Part shown: one piece after another, positions 8,958-19,048 of the stretch
Numbering within the stretch: the first letter of the stretch is position 1
Layout of the letters: each line of letters opens with the position of its first letter
Assembly (NCBI RefSeq): GCF_019039215.1
Contig: NZ_JAHNZZ010000001.1
Location: 358,159 to 422,158, forward strand
DNA: 64,000 nt
Direction of reading: 5' to 3'
DNA from: Bacillus sp. FJAT-29790
GTDB lineage: Bacteria > Bacillota > Bacilli > Bacillales > Cytobacillaceae
The notes under the pieces: model-generated
Databases searched by the model: none
Seen by the model: only the letters and a program-made list of their open reading frames with translations
What the model was told of the DNA's origin: nothing
Made by a program: the position numbers and the translations under genes

Positions 8958-10418
8958 ATGAAATTACATACGCTATTACATCAACTGCAGCCATACATGG
9001 CGTATACCGGGGAAAATCCTGACATCTCTTCAATTGAAAACGATAGTCGCAACGTCCAGCTAGGCAGCTTGTTTATTTGTATAAAAGGCTTTACCGTTGA
9101 TGGTCATGACTTTGCTGCATCAGCTGTTACCCATGGTGCAGCAGCGGTAATTTCTGAAAAAGAATTGGCATTGCCTGTCCCTGTAATTGTCGTCCAAAAT
9201 ACGAGGCGGGCAATGGCTGTTTTAGCGGATGCTTTTTTCGGACAGCCGAGTCATAAACTCCACCTGATCGGAATTACCGGTACGAATGGAAAAACAACGA
9301 CAAGCCATTTAATTGAAAAGATTCTCTCTGATGCCGGCAGAAAGACAGGACTGATCGGTACAATGTATACGAAAATTGGCGAAAAAAGCTATGAGGTGAA
9401 AAACACAACTCCAGAAAGCTTGACACTTCAGCGCATCTTTAAACAGATGGTCGATGTGGGCGTTGAATCAACGGTAATGGAGGTTTCTTCCCATGCTTTA
9501 GATGAAGGAAGGGTTCACGGATGTGATTTCAATCTTGCAGTATTCACTAATTTAACGCAGGATCATTTGGATTATCATAAAACAATGGACGAATATCGAA
9601 TAGCCAAAGGTCTTTTATTTTCCCAGCTTGGTAGTGCCTTTTCATATACTATGCCGAAATATGCGATCATAAATGTGGATGATTTAGCATCTCAGGCGTA
9701 TATAAAGGCAACAGCCGTCCATGTCTTAACATACGGAATTGATAATCAAGCGGACCTTCAAGCTATCAATATTCAAATGACAGCGACAGGAACATCCTTT
9801 GATTTATTGAGCCCATTCGGCAAATACAAAGTATCGCTGCAGCTGATAGGAAAATTCAGTGTATATAATGTATTGGCTGCAATCGGGGCAGGGATTGCCT
9901 CAGGACTCCCGATCGAACAAATCATTCAATCCATTGAAGAAGTGAGGGGTGTTTCCGGCCGGTTTGAAACGGTGGATGCCGGACAGAACTTTTCCGTTAT
10001 CGTCGATTATTCACATACCCCTGATAGTTTAGAAAATGCGTTAAAGACAGTTAACCAATTTGCGAAAAAGCGTGTTTTCACCATTGTAGGCTGTGGCGGG
10101 GACAGAGACCGTTCCAAAAGGCCTCTAATGGCTGAAATTGCCTGCCGGCTTAGCACGGATCCAATTTTCACTTCAGATAATCCAAGAAGTGAAGATCCAA
10201 TCCAGATTTTAAAAGATATGGAAGATGGCGCTAAAGGAAAAAGCTACAAGATAATTCTTGACCGTAAAGAGGCAATTCATTATGCCGTTAACACAGCCGG
10301 TAAAGACGATGTCATTCTAATTGCAGGCAAAGGTCATGAAACATACCAGCTAATCGGGAATCGAATATTTGATTTTGATGACCGTCTTGTTGCAAAAGAG
10401 GCGATAGAGGAGCGATAA
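8958..10418 (+). CDS. murE: MurE, UDP-MurNAc-Ala-Glu:meso-diaminopimelate ligase
   Basis: MurE adds the third stem-peptide residue to the peptidoglycan precursor in the cytoplasm. The 486 residues contain the N-terminal UMP-binding domain, the ATP-binding P-loop [14 protein letters not shown] near residue 106, a central ligase domain and a C-terminal domain with DNPRSEDP near 398. The DNPR motif is typical of enzymes specific for meso-diaminopimelate, so this organism probably has A1-gamma peptidoglycan like other Bacilli. Three in-frame ATGs occur; the third (8958) is 9 bases from AAGGGG and gives the conserved N-terminus. Confidence 0.95.
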   Translation: MKLHTLLHQLQPYMAYTGENPDISSIENDSRNVQLGSLFICIKGFTVDGHDFAASAVTHGAAAVISEKELALPVPVIVVQNTRRAMAVLADAFFGQPSHKLHLIGITGTNGKTTTSHLIEKILSDAGRKTGLIGTMYTKIGEKSYEVKNTTPESLTLQRIFKQMVDVGVESTVMEVSSHALDEGRVHGCDFNLAVFTNLTQDHLDYHKTMDEYRIAKGLLFSQLGSAFSYTMPKYAIINVDDLASQAYIKATAVHVLTYGIDNQADLQAINIQMTATGTSFDLLSPFGKYKVSLQLIGKFSVYNVLAAIGAGIASGLPIEQIIQSIEEVRGVSGRFETVDAGQNFSVIVDYSHTPDSLENALKTVNQFAKKRVFTIVGCGGDRDRSKRPLMAEIACRLSTDPIFTSDNPRSEDPIQILKDMEDGAKGKSYKIILDRKEAIHYAVNTAGKDDVILIAGKGHETYQLIGNRIFDFDDRLVAKEAIEER

Positions 10419-10419
10419 A

Positions 10420-10881
10420 ATGTTTTTAACGTATGGTGATTTAGCGAAACTGTTTCCGAATGTGAAAGGAATACAGGATCATGAGCTGTTTTTTCATACG
10501 GTAGCGACGAATTCAGCTATGCCCCAGCCAAAAGGGATTTTTATTCCTTTCGAAGGGAATTCCGGGGAGATGGAAGAAGCCATAGAAAATGGAGCGATTG
10601 CTGCATTGTGGAAGGAAGGGAAGAATATCCCTAGGTATACGCCTAATCATTTCCCAATATTTTTTACAAATGACTTATTGAAAGGCTTAAAGGACATGAT
10701 GGAACTATATACAGAAAAAATCAATCAAGAAAAAACATTACTAAAAGAAGTGACGAATTTCCTTTTTATAGATGAAATGCGTCTGAAAGAAAATCAATCA
10801 ACATATGATATTGCTGTGATGGCAGAAAAAATAAACGCGATTTCTGAAAAGCTCCAGCAAGGAAGGGAGGGGGCAAAATGA
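10420..10881 (+). CDS. MurF N-terminal-domain-like protein (no ligase core)
   Basis: A 153-residue protein. Residues about 1-95 resemble the N-terminal UDP-sugar-binding domain of Mur[21 protein letters not shown] corresponds to the ATDTR...LFIPLKG region, and [11 protein letters not shown] follows. There is no GTNGKTT P-loop, no central ATPase and no C-terminal ligase domain; instead a charged helical tail follows ([13 protein letters not shown] to the end). It starts one base after the murE stop, has a GAGGAG ribosome site, and its stop overlaps the mraY ATG, so it is tightly embedded and probably expressed. Some Bacilli carry a full murF here, so it may be a shortened and retained paralog. 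It cannot be a ligase on its own; its function is unknown. Confidence 0.75.
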   Translation: MFLTYGDLAKLFPNVKGIQDHELFFHTVATNSAMPQPKGIFIPFEGNSGEMEEAIENGAIAALWKEGKNIPRYTPNHFPIFFTNDLLKGLKDMMELYTEKINQEKTLLKEVTNFLFIDEMRLKENQSTYDIAVMAEKINAISEKLQQGREGAK

Positions 10882-11852
10882 TGGAGAAAGTTATCTTTTT
10901 CACAATATTAATGGGTTTTTTAATTACTGTTTTACTTTCTCCTTTATTTATTCCCTTCTTAAGGAGATTGAAATTTGGCCAGAGCATTCGGGAAGAAGGG
11001 CCGCAATCACATTTGAAGAAATCCGGTACTCCGACAATGGGGGGAATTATGATCCTTCTATCCATAACGGTTACCACACTCGTTATGACAGGAAAGTTTT
11101 CGGAACCGACTGTAAAGACTTATATGCTGCTTTTAGTTACCCTTGGATTTGGATTCCTCGGATTCCTCGATGATTTTATTAAAGTCGCGCTGAAGAGAAA
11201 TCTAGGGTTAACTTCTATACAAAAGCTGATCGGGCAAGTCATTATTTCTGTTATTTTTTATTTTATTTTCCAGCAAAGTGACTTTTCGACTGAAATTCAT
11301 ATTCCACTGACTTCATATTCCTTTGATTTAGGATGGACGTATGTCTTTTTTATCATTTTTTGGCTTGTTGGGTTTTCAAATGCAGTTAACCTTACCGATG
11401 GGTTAGATGGCCTTTTATCGGGAACAGCTGCTATCGCTTTTGGAGCATTTGCTGTATTAGCATGGAATCTGTCACAATTTGAAATATCGATCTTTTCCGT
11501 TGCTGTTTCAGGTGCGGTTCTAGGCTTCCTTGTCTTTAATGCCCACCCTGCAAAAGTGTTCATGGGTGATACAGGCTCGCTTGCATTAGGAGGAGCCATT
11601 GCTACCATTGCGATTCTTACTAAGCTTGAAATCATATTAATTATTATAGGTGGCGTATTTGTCATCGAAACGCTTTCTGTTATTTTACAGGTGATTTCCT
11701 TTAAAACAACGGGAAAAAGAATCTTCCGAATGAGTCCATTACACCACCACTATGAATTAGTAGGCTGGTCGGAATGGCGAGTAGTTGTCACGTTTTGGAC
11801 GATTGGCTTGCTATGTGCGATTCTTGGAATCTATATCGAGGTGTGGATGTAA
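10878..11852 (+). CDS. mraY: MraY, phospho-MurNAc-pentapeptide translocase
   Basis: MraY transfers phospho-MurNAc-pentapeptide to undecaprenyl phosphate, making lipid I at the inner face of the membrane. The 324 residues contain about ten hydrophobic segments. Family motifs seen are [50 protein letters not shown] and [18 protein letters not shown] lies 7 bases before the ATG, which overlaps the previous gene's stop. murD follows without a gap. Confidence 0.97.
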   Translation: MMEKVIFFTILMGFLITVLLSPLFIPFLRRLKFGQSIREEGPQSHLKKSGTPTMGGIMILLSITVTTLVMTGKFSEPTVKTYMLLLVTLGFGFLGFLDDFIKVALKRNLGLTSIQKLIGQVIISVIFYFIFQQSDFSTEIHIPLTSYSFDLGWTYVFFIIFWLVGFSNAVNLTDGLDGLLSGTAAIAFGAFAVLAWNLSQFEISIFSVAVSGAVLGFLVFNAHPAKVFMGDTGSLALGGAIATIAILTKLEIILIIIGGVFVIETLSVILQVISFKTTGKRIFRMSPLHHHYELVGWSEWRVVVTFWTIGLLCAILGIYIEVWM

Positions 11853-13205
11853 TTGAAACAGATCAAACACTATCGTCATAAAAAAGTATTAGTATTGGGA
11901 TTGGCAAAAAGCGGAGTGGGTGCTGCGGCACTCTTACATAAGTTAGATGCATTTGTTACAGTTAATGATTATAAACCCCTGTCGGAAAATCCTGAGGCAC
12001 AGGGTCTTCTTGAGTCTGGGATCACTGTCATTTGCGGGGAACATCCAATTGAGCTGCTGGATGAAGGTTTTGAATTAATCGTAAAGAATCCTGGAATATC
12101 CTACCAAAACCCGATGATTAAAAGGGCAATGGAAAAAGGGATTCCTGTCATAACAGAGGTCGAGCTTGCCTATGAAATATCGGAAGCGCCTTTTATAGCG
12201 ATTACCGGTACGAACGGAAAAACGACAACAACGACACTAATTTTTGAGATGTTAAGAATCGGCGGGAAGCTGCCTCTTATTGCAGGAAATATCGGTATGG
12301 TTGCTTCCGAAGTCGCCCAGGAAGCAACTGAAGAAAACACAATTGTGATTGAACTGTCATCTTTTCAACTAATGGGGATTACTGAATTTAAACCGGGAAT
12401 AGCAATCTTAACGAATCTTTATGATGCCCATCTTGATTATCATGGGACAAGAAAAGAATACGTTCAAGCGAAAGCAAATATTACAAAAAATCAAACCGAA
12501 ACTGAATTTTTTATTGTCAATGCTGAGCAAGAGGAAGTGCTGGCGATTGCCAATGCTTCAAATGCGCAGACCATTCCTTTCTCAACGAAAAGGGAACTAG
12601 ATAGAGGTGCTTTTGTTAAGGACGGCTGGATTTATTTTAATAATGAACAAGTGATTGCGACGAAAGACATCGAATTGCCCGGGTCTCATAATCTGGAAAA
12701 TATATTATCAGCTGTCGTAGCTGCTAAGCTGTCCGGGGTCGAAAATGATGCAATTTTCAAAGTGCTGAATACATTCACAGGAGTTAAGCATCGTCTTCAG
12801 TTCGTGTGTGAGCGCGAAGGTAGAAAGTTTTATAATGATTCGAAAGCAACGAATATATTGGCCACCCAAAATGCCATTACAGCCTTTAAGGAGCCCATTA
12901 TCTTACTGGCAGGGGGCTTAGATCGCGGGAATGGATTTGATGAGCTTATTCCGTATCTGAATAATGTAAAGGCAGTTGTAACCTTTGGTCAAACAGCCGA
13001 AAAAATAGAACAGACAGCCATACGTGCAGGAATAAAAACAATCAAGCGTGTCGATAATGTGGAAATAGCCGTTCCCGCAGCCTTCGAGTTGTCCGAAAAA
13101 GGTGACGTCATTTTGTTATCACCTGCTTGTGCCAGCTGGGACCAATATAAAACTTTTGAGGTCAGGGGAGACATTTTTATACAAGCGGTGCATAAGCTTA
13201 AGTGA
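11853..13205 (+). CDS. murD: MurD, UDP-MurNAc-L-alanine:D-glutamate ligase
   Basis: MurD adds D-glutamate to UDP-MurNAc-L-Ala. The 450 residues show an N-terminal Rossmann domain ([17 protein letters not shown]), the P-loop [18 protein letters not shown] near residue 116, and the C-terminal ligase domain with FYNDSKATN and [15 protein letters not shown]. It starts with TTG directly after the mraY stop, so translation is probably coupled. The next gene, spoVE, is 211 bases away. Confidence 0.96.
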   Translation: MKQIKHYRHKKVLVLGLAKSGVGAAALLHKLDAFVTVNDYKPLSENPEAQGLLESGITVICGEHPIELLDEGFELIVKNPGISYQNPMIKRAMEKGIPVITEVELAYEISEAPFIAITGTNGKTTTTTLIFEMLRIGGKLPLIAGNIGMVASEVAQEATEENTIVIELSSFQLMGITEFKPGIAILTNLYDAHLDYHGTRKEYVQAKANITKNQTETEFFIVNAEQEEVLAIANASNAQTIPFSTKRELDRGAFVKDGWIYFNNEQVIATKDIELPGSHNLENILSAVVAAKLSGVENDAIFKVLNTFTGVKHRLQFVCEREGRKFYNDSKATNILATQNAITAFKEPIILLAGGLDRGNGFDELIPYLNNVKAVVTFGQTAEKIEQTAIRAGIKTIKRVDNVEIAVPAAFELSEKGDVILLSPACASWDQYKTFEVRGDIFIQAVHKLK

Positions 13206-13224
13206 GGGCTTGTCAGGTTTAGAT

Positions 13225-13256
13225 GAAACTGTTTTCGTAAAATATTGTTGCTTTTT
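13225..13256 (+). repeat. Family B repeat, left-arm fragment
   Basis: GAAACTGTTTTCGTAAAATATTG followed by TTGCTTTTT matches the left outer arm of family B. No right arm follows within 300 bases, so this appears to be a decayed or solo copy between murD and spoVE. Confidence 0.5.
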
Positions 13257-13308
13257 AAACATCGTTAACACATCGAGAGTTTTTGTTCAACTTGAGGCGA
13301 GAGGTGAG

Positions 13309-13363
13309 AGGTGGAATTGGAAGCAATCGGCGAGAAGCCGAATCCTAGATTTAAGTTCCACCT
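13309..13363 (+). promoter_or_regulatory. Hairpin in the spoVE leader
   Basis: AGGTGGAA (13309) pairs perfectly with TTCCACCT (13356). Inside it lies a second hairpin, TCGGC-GAGAA-GCCGA at 13327-13341. The pair forms a nested stem about 55 bases before the spoVE start. A regulatory effect is inference. Confidence 0.45.
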
Positions 13364-13416
13364 GTTCAGCTATAAGCAACTGCAAGCCCTAATTCTTGCA
13401 TTCGAGGTGTGTTGCT

Positions 13417-14517
13417 TTGCCGACAAAAAGAACGACTCCCGATCTTATATTAGTAATTATTGTTTTGATGTTGCTTACTGTAGGATTAACAATGGTATAC
13501 AGTGCAAGCGCTATATGGGCGGAATATAAATTCAATGATTCCTTTTTCTTTGCCAAAAGGCAGATGCTTTTTGCGGCAGTAGGTATTTTCGCCATGTTTT
13601 TCATCATGAATATCGATTATTGGACTTGGAAGACATGGGCAAAGGTAATCATCATTATCTGCTTCGTTTTATTGCTGTTAGTACTTATACCTGGAATTGG
13701 TAACGTGCGAAACGGGTCTAGGAGCTGGATAGGTGTCGGGGCTTTTTCGATTCAGCCATCAGAATTTATGAAACTTGCAATGATTGCCTTTTTGGCAAAG
13801 TTCCTGTCCGAGCGGCAAAAGCTGATCACTTCCTTTAAAAAAGGAGTTGTTCCGTCTTTAGGAATTGTTTTTTTAGCCTTCGGATTAATCATGTGCCAAC
13901 CGGATTTAGGTACGGGCACTGTTATGGTTGGCACAAGTGTCGTTATGATTTTTATCTCTGGTGCGAGAATTAGACATTTCCTTTTTCTTGGGCTTCTAGG
14001 TCTTTTAGGCTTTGCGGCTCTTGTCCTGTCTGCTCCGTACAGGATTAAACGAATTACGTCCTTCTTAGATCCATGGGAAGATCCATTAGGAAGCGGATTT
14101 CAAATCATCCAGTCTTTATATGCGATCGGGCCAGGGGGATTATTTGGATTAGGACTCGGTCAAAGCAGACAGAAATTCTTTTATCTTCCTGAGCCGCAAA
14201 CGGATTTTATTTTTGCTATTTTATCTGAAGAACTTGGGTTTATCGGGGGTTCATTCGTTATTCTTTTGTTTGCGCTTTTACTGTGGAGAGGAATTAGGAT
14301 TGCTCTAGGTGCGCCGGATCTTTTCGGAAGTTTATTAGCAGTTGGGATCGTTGCCATGATTGCTATTCAGGTAATGATTAATATCGGAGTTGTCACAGGT
14401 CTAATGCCTGTTACAGGGATTACACTGCCGTTTATTAGTTATGGAGGTTCCTCCTTAACCCTTATGCTCATGGCAATAGGGGTGCTTCTGAATATTAGCC
14501 GTTATTCCCGTTACTAA
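13417..14517 (+). CDS. spoVE: SpoVE, SEDS-family glycosyltransferase of spore cortex synthesis
   Basis: SpoVE belongs to the FtsW/RodA/SpoVE (SEDS) family, which polymerise lipid II. It acts with SpoVD to make the spore cortex. The 366 residues equal the B. subtilis length and form about ten transmembrane segments. Typical motifs are NGSRSWIGVGAFSIQPSEFMK, CQPDLGTGTVM, PWEDPLGSGFQIIQSLYAIG and GITLPFISYGGSS. The TTG at 13417 is 7 bases after GAGGTG and gives the short N-terminus MPTKRTTPD; the frame is open from another TTG 7 codons earlier. Position between murD and murG supports SpoVE rather than the vegetative FtsW. Confidence 0.93.
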   Translation: MPTKRTTPDLILVIIVLMLLTVGLTMVYSASAIWAEYKFNDSFFFAKRQMLFAAVGIFAMFFIMNIDYWTWKTWAKVIIIICFVLLLLVLIPGIGNVRNGSRSWIGVGAFSIQPSEFMKLAMIAFLAKFLSERQKLITSFKKGVVPSLGIVFLAFGLIMCQPDLGTGTVMVGTSVVMIFISGARIRHFLFLGLLGLLGFAALVLSAPYRIKRITSFLDPWEDPLGSGFQIIQSLYAIGPGGLFGLGLGQSRQKFFYLPEPQTDFIFAILSEELGFIGGSFVILLFALLLWRGIRIALGAPDLFGSLLAVGIVAMIAIQVMINIGVVTGLMPVTGITLPFISYGGSSLTLMLMAIGVLLNISRYSRY

Positions 14518-14815
14518 TTTGGCTTTATATAGCCTAGTTCTTTTTTTTCTCCGTCTTTGCCTTCCAAGGCTCGCCAATCGGCGAGTTTTTCTAATTACGG
14601 GGTAAAAAAACATCTTTTCGTTCACTAATAGGTAATATTTACAAAAAAAGCAATGATCTTTATTACATTTCCATGTCAATACGTTATCTGTTTCTACTCA
14701 TTTGTTTTTATATAGTAGAATAGGATAAAGAGTTGAAGTGAATTTTTTCACACCTAATTTCCTTTAAACAAAAACAGAACACAAAAATAATTACACTCTT
14801 CTATGAGGTGGAAAA
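14518..14815. other. spoVE-murG intergenic region
   Basis: About 300 bases. It holds a GGCT..AGCC hairpin with a T-run at 14521-14548, a stronger terminator at 14570-14590 and then AT-rich sequence with a possible -10 (TAGAAT, 14716) lacking a good -35. murG and the genes after it probably have their own promoter here. Confidence 0.45.
14570..14590 (+). terminator. Rho-independent terminator after spoVE
   Basis: CTCGCC-AATC-GGCGAG followed by TTTTT. The stem is perfect, and it separates spoVE from murG. Confidence 0.8.
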
Positions 14816-15919
14816 ATGAAAATAGTTGTAAGCGGTGGCGGGACCGGCGGCCATATTTATCCGGCCCTTGCCCTTATTAGAGAAATAAAGAAAGAAACAA
14901 AGGATGCAGAGTTTTTATACATTGGGACTGAGCAAGGATTGGAAAGTCAAATTGTTACAAGGGAAAACATCCCTTTTAAATCAATACATATTACAGGCTT
15001 TAAAAGAAAGCTCTCCTTAGAAAATATAAAAACCGTCTACCGGTTCTTGAAAGGTGTTAATAGAAGTAAAAAAATGCTCAAGGAATTTAAGGCAGATGTT
15101 GTCATTGGAACAGGAGGATATGTTTGCGGCCCGGTCGTTTATGCGGCTGCCAAGCTAGGCATCCCTACGATTATCCATGAGCAAAATAGTGTGCCAGGAT
15201 TGACGAATAAATTTCTTAGTAAATATGTAGACAAGATTGCTGTTTGTTTTGATGAAGCGATTCAATTCTTCCCCGCAGAAAAAGTTGTTTTAACAGGGAA
15301 TCCCCGAGCTTCTGAAGTTCTTGGACAGGATGGAATAAAAGGCAGATTTTCTGTAGGGTTAAAAACGAATAATCCAGTCGTTTTAATTTTTGGAGGAAGC
15401 AGGGGAGCTAAACCCATCAATGAAGCAGTCTTAAAGTCCTTAACCGAATTGGGCGAAAAACCGTACCAAGTTTTATATGTAACAGGGGATGCCCACTATG
15501 AAGAAGTTAAGAAAGAAGTGGAATTAATCGGCAGCCCGGGAAATGTCGTAATTAAACCGTTTATTCATAATATGCCTGAAGTCCTTGCAGGAATAGATTT
15601 GACTGTGGCTCGTGCAGGTGCGACGACATTAGCCGAATTAACTTCTCTCGGAATTCCGAGCATCCTTATCCCGAGTCCGTATGTGACAAATAACCATCAG
15701 GAGAAAAATGCGAGGGCATTAAGTGACCATGGTGCAGCGGAACTTTTATTAGAAAAAGAGTTGACAGGCAAAAAATTGATTGATCAAATGGATCAAATAT
15801 TAATGGATGAAGATAAATTAACGAAAATGAAAATGGCTGCAAGGGAACTCGGTATTCCAGACGCGGCAAAAAGGCTTTTTCACTTGATGGAAGAACTCGT
15901 GAAGACAAAAGGGAAGTAG
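14816..15919 (+). CDS. murG: MurG, lipid II-forming GlcNAc transferase
   Basis: MurG transfers GlcNAc from UDP-GlcNAc to lipid I to give lipid II at the cytoplasmic membrane face. The 367 residues have the two Rossmann domains of GT28 enzymes: [17 protein letters not shown] at the N-terminus, [14 protein letters not shown] and [12 protein letters not shown] in the first domain, and [28 protein letters not shown] and [10 protein letters not shown] in the second. GAGGTGG lies 5 bases before the ATG. murB follows after 64 bases. Confidence 0.97.
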   Translation: MKIVVSGGGTGGHIYPALALIREIKKETKDAEFLYIGTEQGLESQIVTRENIPFKSIHITGFKRKLSLENIKTVYRFLKGVNRSKKMLKEFKADVVIGTGGYVCGPVVYAAAKLGIPTIIHEQNSVPGLTNKFLSKYVDKIAVCFDEAIQFFPAEKVVLTGNPRASEVLGQDGIKGRFSVGLKTNNPVVLIFGGSRGAKPINEAVLKSLTELGEKPYQVLYVTGDAHYEEVKKEVELIGSPGNVVIKPFIHNMPEVLAGIDLTVARAGATTLAELTSLGIPSILIPSPYVTNNHQEKNARALSDHGAAELLLEKELTGKKLIDQMDQILMDEDKLTKMKMAARELGIPDAAKRLFHLMEELVKTKGK

Positions 15920-15983
15920 CCCAATTGAAATAACTGCATAACATAGTAACAACTCTAAATTCATCCTAGAAAGGGAGGTATTT

Positions 15984-16892
15984 ATGAACGAATTAATATT
16001 TAAGCTCAGAGAATTAAACATTGGCCAAGTGAAGGAAAATGAACTATTAGCTAATCATACTACTATGAAAATTGGCGGGCCCGCCGATTTGTTTATAGAG
16101 CCTTCTTCAATCGAAAATATAAAAAAAACAATGGAGCTTATTCACGAATATAACGTGGAGTGGACAGCGATTGGTAGAGGTTCAAATTTACTTGTTTCAG
16201 ATAAAGGAATTGCTGGCGCGGTCATCAAACTTGGTTCAGGCTTGTCTGAAGTAGAAGTAAATGGAACAGAAGTAAAAGTTGGGGCAGGTTACTCATTAAT
16301 AAGCCTTTCCACACAAATAAGCAGAAAAGGATTGTCAGGTCTGGAATTTGCAAGCGGAATCCCTGGTTCCGTAGGCGGTGCTGTTTACATGAATGCCGGC
16401 GCACACGGGTCTGACATCTCAAAAATATTAACAAAAGTCCTCGTCTTATTTGAAGATGGAAACGTGGAGTGGCTTTCGAATGAGGAAATGTCATTCTCCT
16501 ACAGAACGTCCGTGCTTCAAAATAAACGCCCCGGTGTAGTAATCGAAGCTGTTTTTCAGTTAGAGGCTGGCGATAAGGACATTATTTTTGCGGCTATGCA
16601 AAAAAACAAGGACTATCGGAAAGAGACACAGCCGTGGAATTTCCCTTGTGCGGGCAGCATATTTAGAAACCCGCTGCCAAATTATGCCGGAAAACTGATT
16701 GAGGATGCAGGATTAAAAGGGTATTCCATAGGTGGAGCGAAAATATCTGACATGCATGGAAACTTTATCGTCAATACGGGAAATGCTAAAGCAGAGGATG
16801 TCTTAGCATTGATTCAGCATGTCAAGGATACAATTCGTGATCTGTACAACATAAAAATTGAAACAGAAGTGGAAATAATCGGTCGAAAGTAA
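15984..16892 (+). CDS. murB: MurB, UDP-N-acetylenolpyruvoylglucosamine reductase
   Basis: This FAD-dependent reductase makes UDP-MurNAc using NADPH. The 302 residues show [32 protein letters not shown] (FAD binding), [21 protein letters not shown] and the active-site AGSIFRNP with the catalytic serine. GGGAGG lies 7 bases before the ATG. Length and the AGSIFRNP form fit the shorter type II MurB of Gram-positives. Confidence 0.96.
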   Translation: MNELIFKLRELNIGQVKENELLANHTTMKIGGPADLFIEPSSIENIKKTMELIHEYNVEWTAIGRGSNLLVSDKGIAGAVIKLGSGLSEVEVNGTEVKVGAGYSLISLSTQISRKGLSGLEFASGIPGSVGGAVYMNAGAHGSDISKILTKVLVLFEDGNVEWLSNEEMSFSYRTSVLQNKRPGVVIEAVFQLEAGDKDIIFAAMQKNKDYRKETQPWNFPCAGSIFRNPLPNYAGKLIEDAGLKGYSIGGAKISDMHGNFIVNTGNAKAEDVLALIQHVKDTIRDLYNIKIETEVEIIGRK

Positions 16893-17108
16893 CGGGAAAT
16901 AATCCTCACTTGATCCATTTGTTGTGATATAATTACTCATTAGAAATGAATAAATCCTTGAAAAAATGATAATAAAAGGCATAAACATACGCTGTTTTGT
17001 TTTCTCATTATCCTTTAGGAAATTCCGAAGAATAATGAGTGAGGAAAAATAGAAAAAGCCGGCTTATTTAATCAAAGTATGAAGGGTTTTCTGAAGTTTG
17101 AAAGCTTT
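16893..17108. other. murB-divIB gap, part before the repeat
   Basis: AT-rich sequence with an extended -10 (TGATATAAT at 16925-16933) but no matching -35. CTCATTATCCTTTAGG and GAATAATGAG near 17008-17042 form a weak hairpin. A promoter for the divIB-sbp genes is possible but not proven. Confidence 0.35.
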
Positions 17109-17278
17109 AACTTTATTCAGCAGAAGTCTTCCACTTTTATAAGTGGCGAGATGAATGTAAAAGGGTATCCAATTCAGTGGGGGTTCAAACTCCGGCGGAT
17201 GTCTCAGATTTTTTAAAGAAATTTATCGAGCAAGCTAAGGTAAAAATCTGGGCGCAAATACGCCAAGGCGAATTTGAT
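17109..17278 (+). repeat. Family A structured repeat, copy with an internal deletion
   Basis: Begins AACTTTATTCAGCAGAAGTC and ends GGCGCAAATACGCCAAGGCG-AATTTGAT. It includes the hairpin CCACTTTTATAAGTGG. Compared with the copy at 18809, it lacks the 22 bases carrying the right arm GCTGAATAAAGTTAAGCC; the ends of the gap fall in a CTCCGGC direct repeat. It stops 55 bases before divIB. Confidence 0.8.
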
Positions 17279-17333
17279 AGGTTCAGGCGCCGATAAGCAG
17301 GCGCCTTACGCTTTTCGTGTGAGGTGAATTTGA

Positions 17334-18125
17334 ATGGAAAAAGGAAAGGTCGTCTCCCTAGAGGATCGAATTCCTAAACTAAAACAGCAAAGGCGAAAAA
17401 AGGCGAATCGAAGGCTTATTCTTTTGTTGCTTTTCTTTTTCTCGCTTATCGCCTTTGTTATTTATTTTCAATCACCGTTAAGTCATATTAATAAAATTAA
17501 TGTTACAGGAAACTCTATTTACAGTTATGACGAATTGATTGCAATAAGCGGTCTTAATGAAAAGACGAATGTTTGGAAGGTTGAAGACAAGGCTATCGAG
17601 GGGAAGCTTATAAAGTTACCTGAGATAAAAACGGCTAAGGTTCAAATTACCTTGCCGAATACGGTTACCATTACTTTAGAGGAATACAAACGAATAGCCT
17701 ACATAATGAAAGAGAAAAGTTATTTGCCTGTAATTGAGAACGGAAAAATCCTAAATGATGATAAGATTTCTGGGATTCCTGCGAATGCACCTATCCTTAT
17801 TGGTTTCTCACAAGGAAATGTCCTTAATGGGATGATTAAGGAACTCGAGATTTTGCGAGAAGAGGTCCTAAATTCAATTTCAGAAATCCACCATACGCCC
17901 AAAAACACAGATGCTTTTCATTTAACCCTTTTTATGAATGATGGTTATGAGGTAAGTGCAACGGTTAGAAGTTTTTCAGAAAAAATGGCGCATTATCCTT
18001 CAATCGTCAGTCAATTAGATCCCGAAAAAAAGGGAATTATTGACTTGGAAGTCGGCTCTTATTTTAAAGCTTATGAGCAGGAGGGAGCTGATAAGATTGA
18101 AGAAGAAAAAGAGAGTGAAGGGTAA
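17334..18125 (+). CDS. divIB: DivIB (FtsQ family), divisome membrane protein
   Basis: DivIB joins FtsL and DivIC in the division complex and has a POTRA domain outside the membrane. The 263 residues consist of a basic cytoplasmic tail, one transmembrane helix near residues 28-46 (LILLLLFFFSLIAFVIYF), a POTRA domain from about 50 (INKINVTGNSIYSYDELIAISGL) and an acidic C-terminal tail. GAGGTG lies 9 bases before the ATG. It overlaps the next gene by 29 bases. Confidence 0.93.
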   Translation: MEKGKVVSLEDRIPKLKQQRRKKANRRLILLLLFFFSLIAFVIYFQSPLSHINKINVTGNSIYSYDELIAISGLNEKTNVWKVEDKAIEGKLIKLPEIKTAKVQITLPNTVTITLEEYKRIAYIMKEKSYLPVIENGKILNDDKISGIPANAPILIGFSQGNVLNGMIKELEILREEVLNSISEIHHTPKNTDAFHLTLFMNDGYEVSATVRSFSEKMAHYPSIVSQLDPEKKGIIDLEVGSYFKAYEQEGADKIEEEKESEG

Positions 18126-18798
18126 CCATGTCATTTTTTCACTGGTTTTTCTTGTTCTTGGCTATATGATTGCTTTTTCCTATCATCTTACACAAAGTGA
18201 AAAATCAACAGTGACTGGAAAACAGTGGGAAAGGGACTTGGAGCTTCGTAATCAATTAGTTTCACTTGAGGAAAAAAACCGCTTATTACAGAGTGAATTA
18301 AATGCCAAACGAGAAAGAGTGCAGGAAATTGAAAAAGAATTGTCCCAGGAAGCGCAAATTTATTTTAATCTTGCTGAAGATGCGGAGAAATTCAGAATGT
18401 ATCTTGGAAAAATTAAAGTAAAAGGACAAGGTGTAGAAGTGACACTTACTGATGGGGCGTATAATCCCAATGAAAAAAATATTAATAATTATATCGTTCA
18501 CGAACACCATGTGTTTAAAGTGATAAATGAGCTGTATATCTCGGGGGCGCAAGCGGTAGCAATTAACGGGCAAAGATTATCCCATAATTCGTATATTCTC
18601 TGTAACGGGCCAGTGATCGAAGTCGATGGCTATCAGCATCCGGCTCCATTTGTTATCACTGCGATAGGGGATGCGGATGTCTTAGCTGCTGCTCTAAACT
18701 TAACAGGCGGTGTCAAGGATTCATTAGTAAATGAAAATATTCAGTTCGCCCTTGAGAAGAAAACTGAAATTTCCATCGATCCTTTACTAGGGAGCTAG
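18097..18798 (+). CDS. ylxW: YlxW, DUF881 membrane protein
   Basis: A conserved protein of the dcw cluster with unknown exact role. The 233 residues comprise a basic N-terminus (MKKKKRVKGNH), one transmembrane helix near 12-30, a coiled coil near 45-85 and the DUF881 domain with GQGVEVTLTDG, YIVHEHHVFKVINELYISGA and AINGQRLSHNSYILCNG. The TTG at 18097 follows GGAGGGAG and is chosen because it yields a short basic leader; the frame is open further upstream inside divIB. The overlap with divIB suggests coupled translation. Confidence 0.85.
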   Translation: MKKKKRVKGNHVIFSLVFLVLGYMIAFSYHLTQSEKSTVTGKQWERDLELRNQLVSLEEKNRLLQSELNAKRERVQEIEKELSQEAQIYFNLAEDAEKFRMYLGKIKVKGQGVEVTLTDGAYNPNEKNINNYIVHEHHVFKVINELYISGAQAVAINGQRLSHNSYILCNGPVIEVDGYQHPAPFVITAIGDADVLAAALNLTGGVKDSLVNENIQFALEKKTEISIDPLLGS

Positions 18799-18808
18799 TG
18801 ATAAGTCT

Positions 18809-18997
18809 AACTTTATTCAGCAGAAGTCTTCACTTCTATATGTGGCGAGATGAATGCAAAAGGGTATCCAACTCAGTGGGGGTTCAACCCCCGGCTGAAT
18901 AAAGTTAAGCCTCCGGCGGATGCCTCAGATTTTTAAAGGAATTTATCGAGCAAGCTAAGGAAAAAATCTGGGCGCAAATACGCCAAGGCGAATTGAT
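18809..18997 (+). repeat. Family A structured repeat, full copy
   Basis: The clearest copy. AACTTTATTCAGC at the left is paired with GCTGAATAAAGTT about 100 bases on. Inner hairpins are AGAAGT-CTT-CACTTCT and GGGGGTTCAACCCCC, and the element ends GGCGCAAATACGCCAAGGCG-AATTGAT. It fills the ylxW-ylxX gap and stops 51 bases before ylxX. Confidence 0.85.
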
Positions 18998-19048
18998 TTC
19001 GAACATTTCCTACATCGTCCACTAAGTTTGGAAAGTAAGGTGAAAAAC

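Noticed and set aside
16225-16494. Antisense open frames of 60-200 codons inside murB, ftsZ, pbpB and other genes
   Set aside because: They overlap strongly conserved genes in other frames and lack start signals, so they are shadows.
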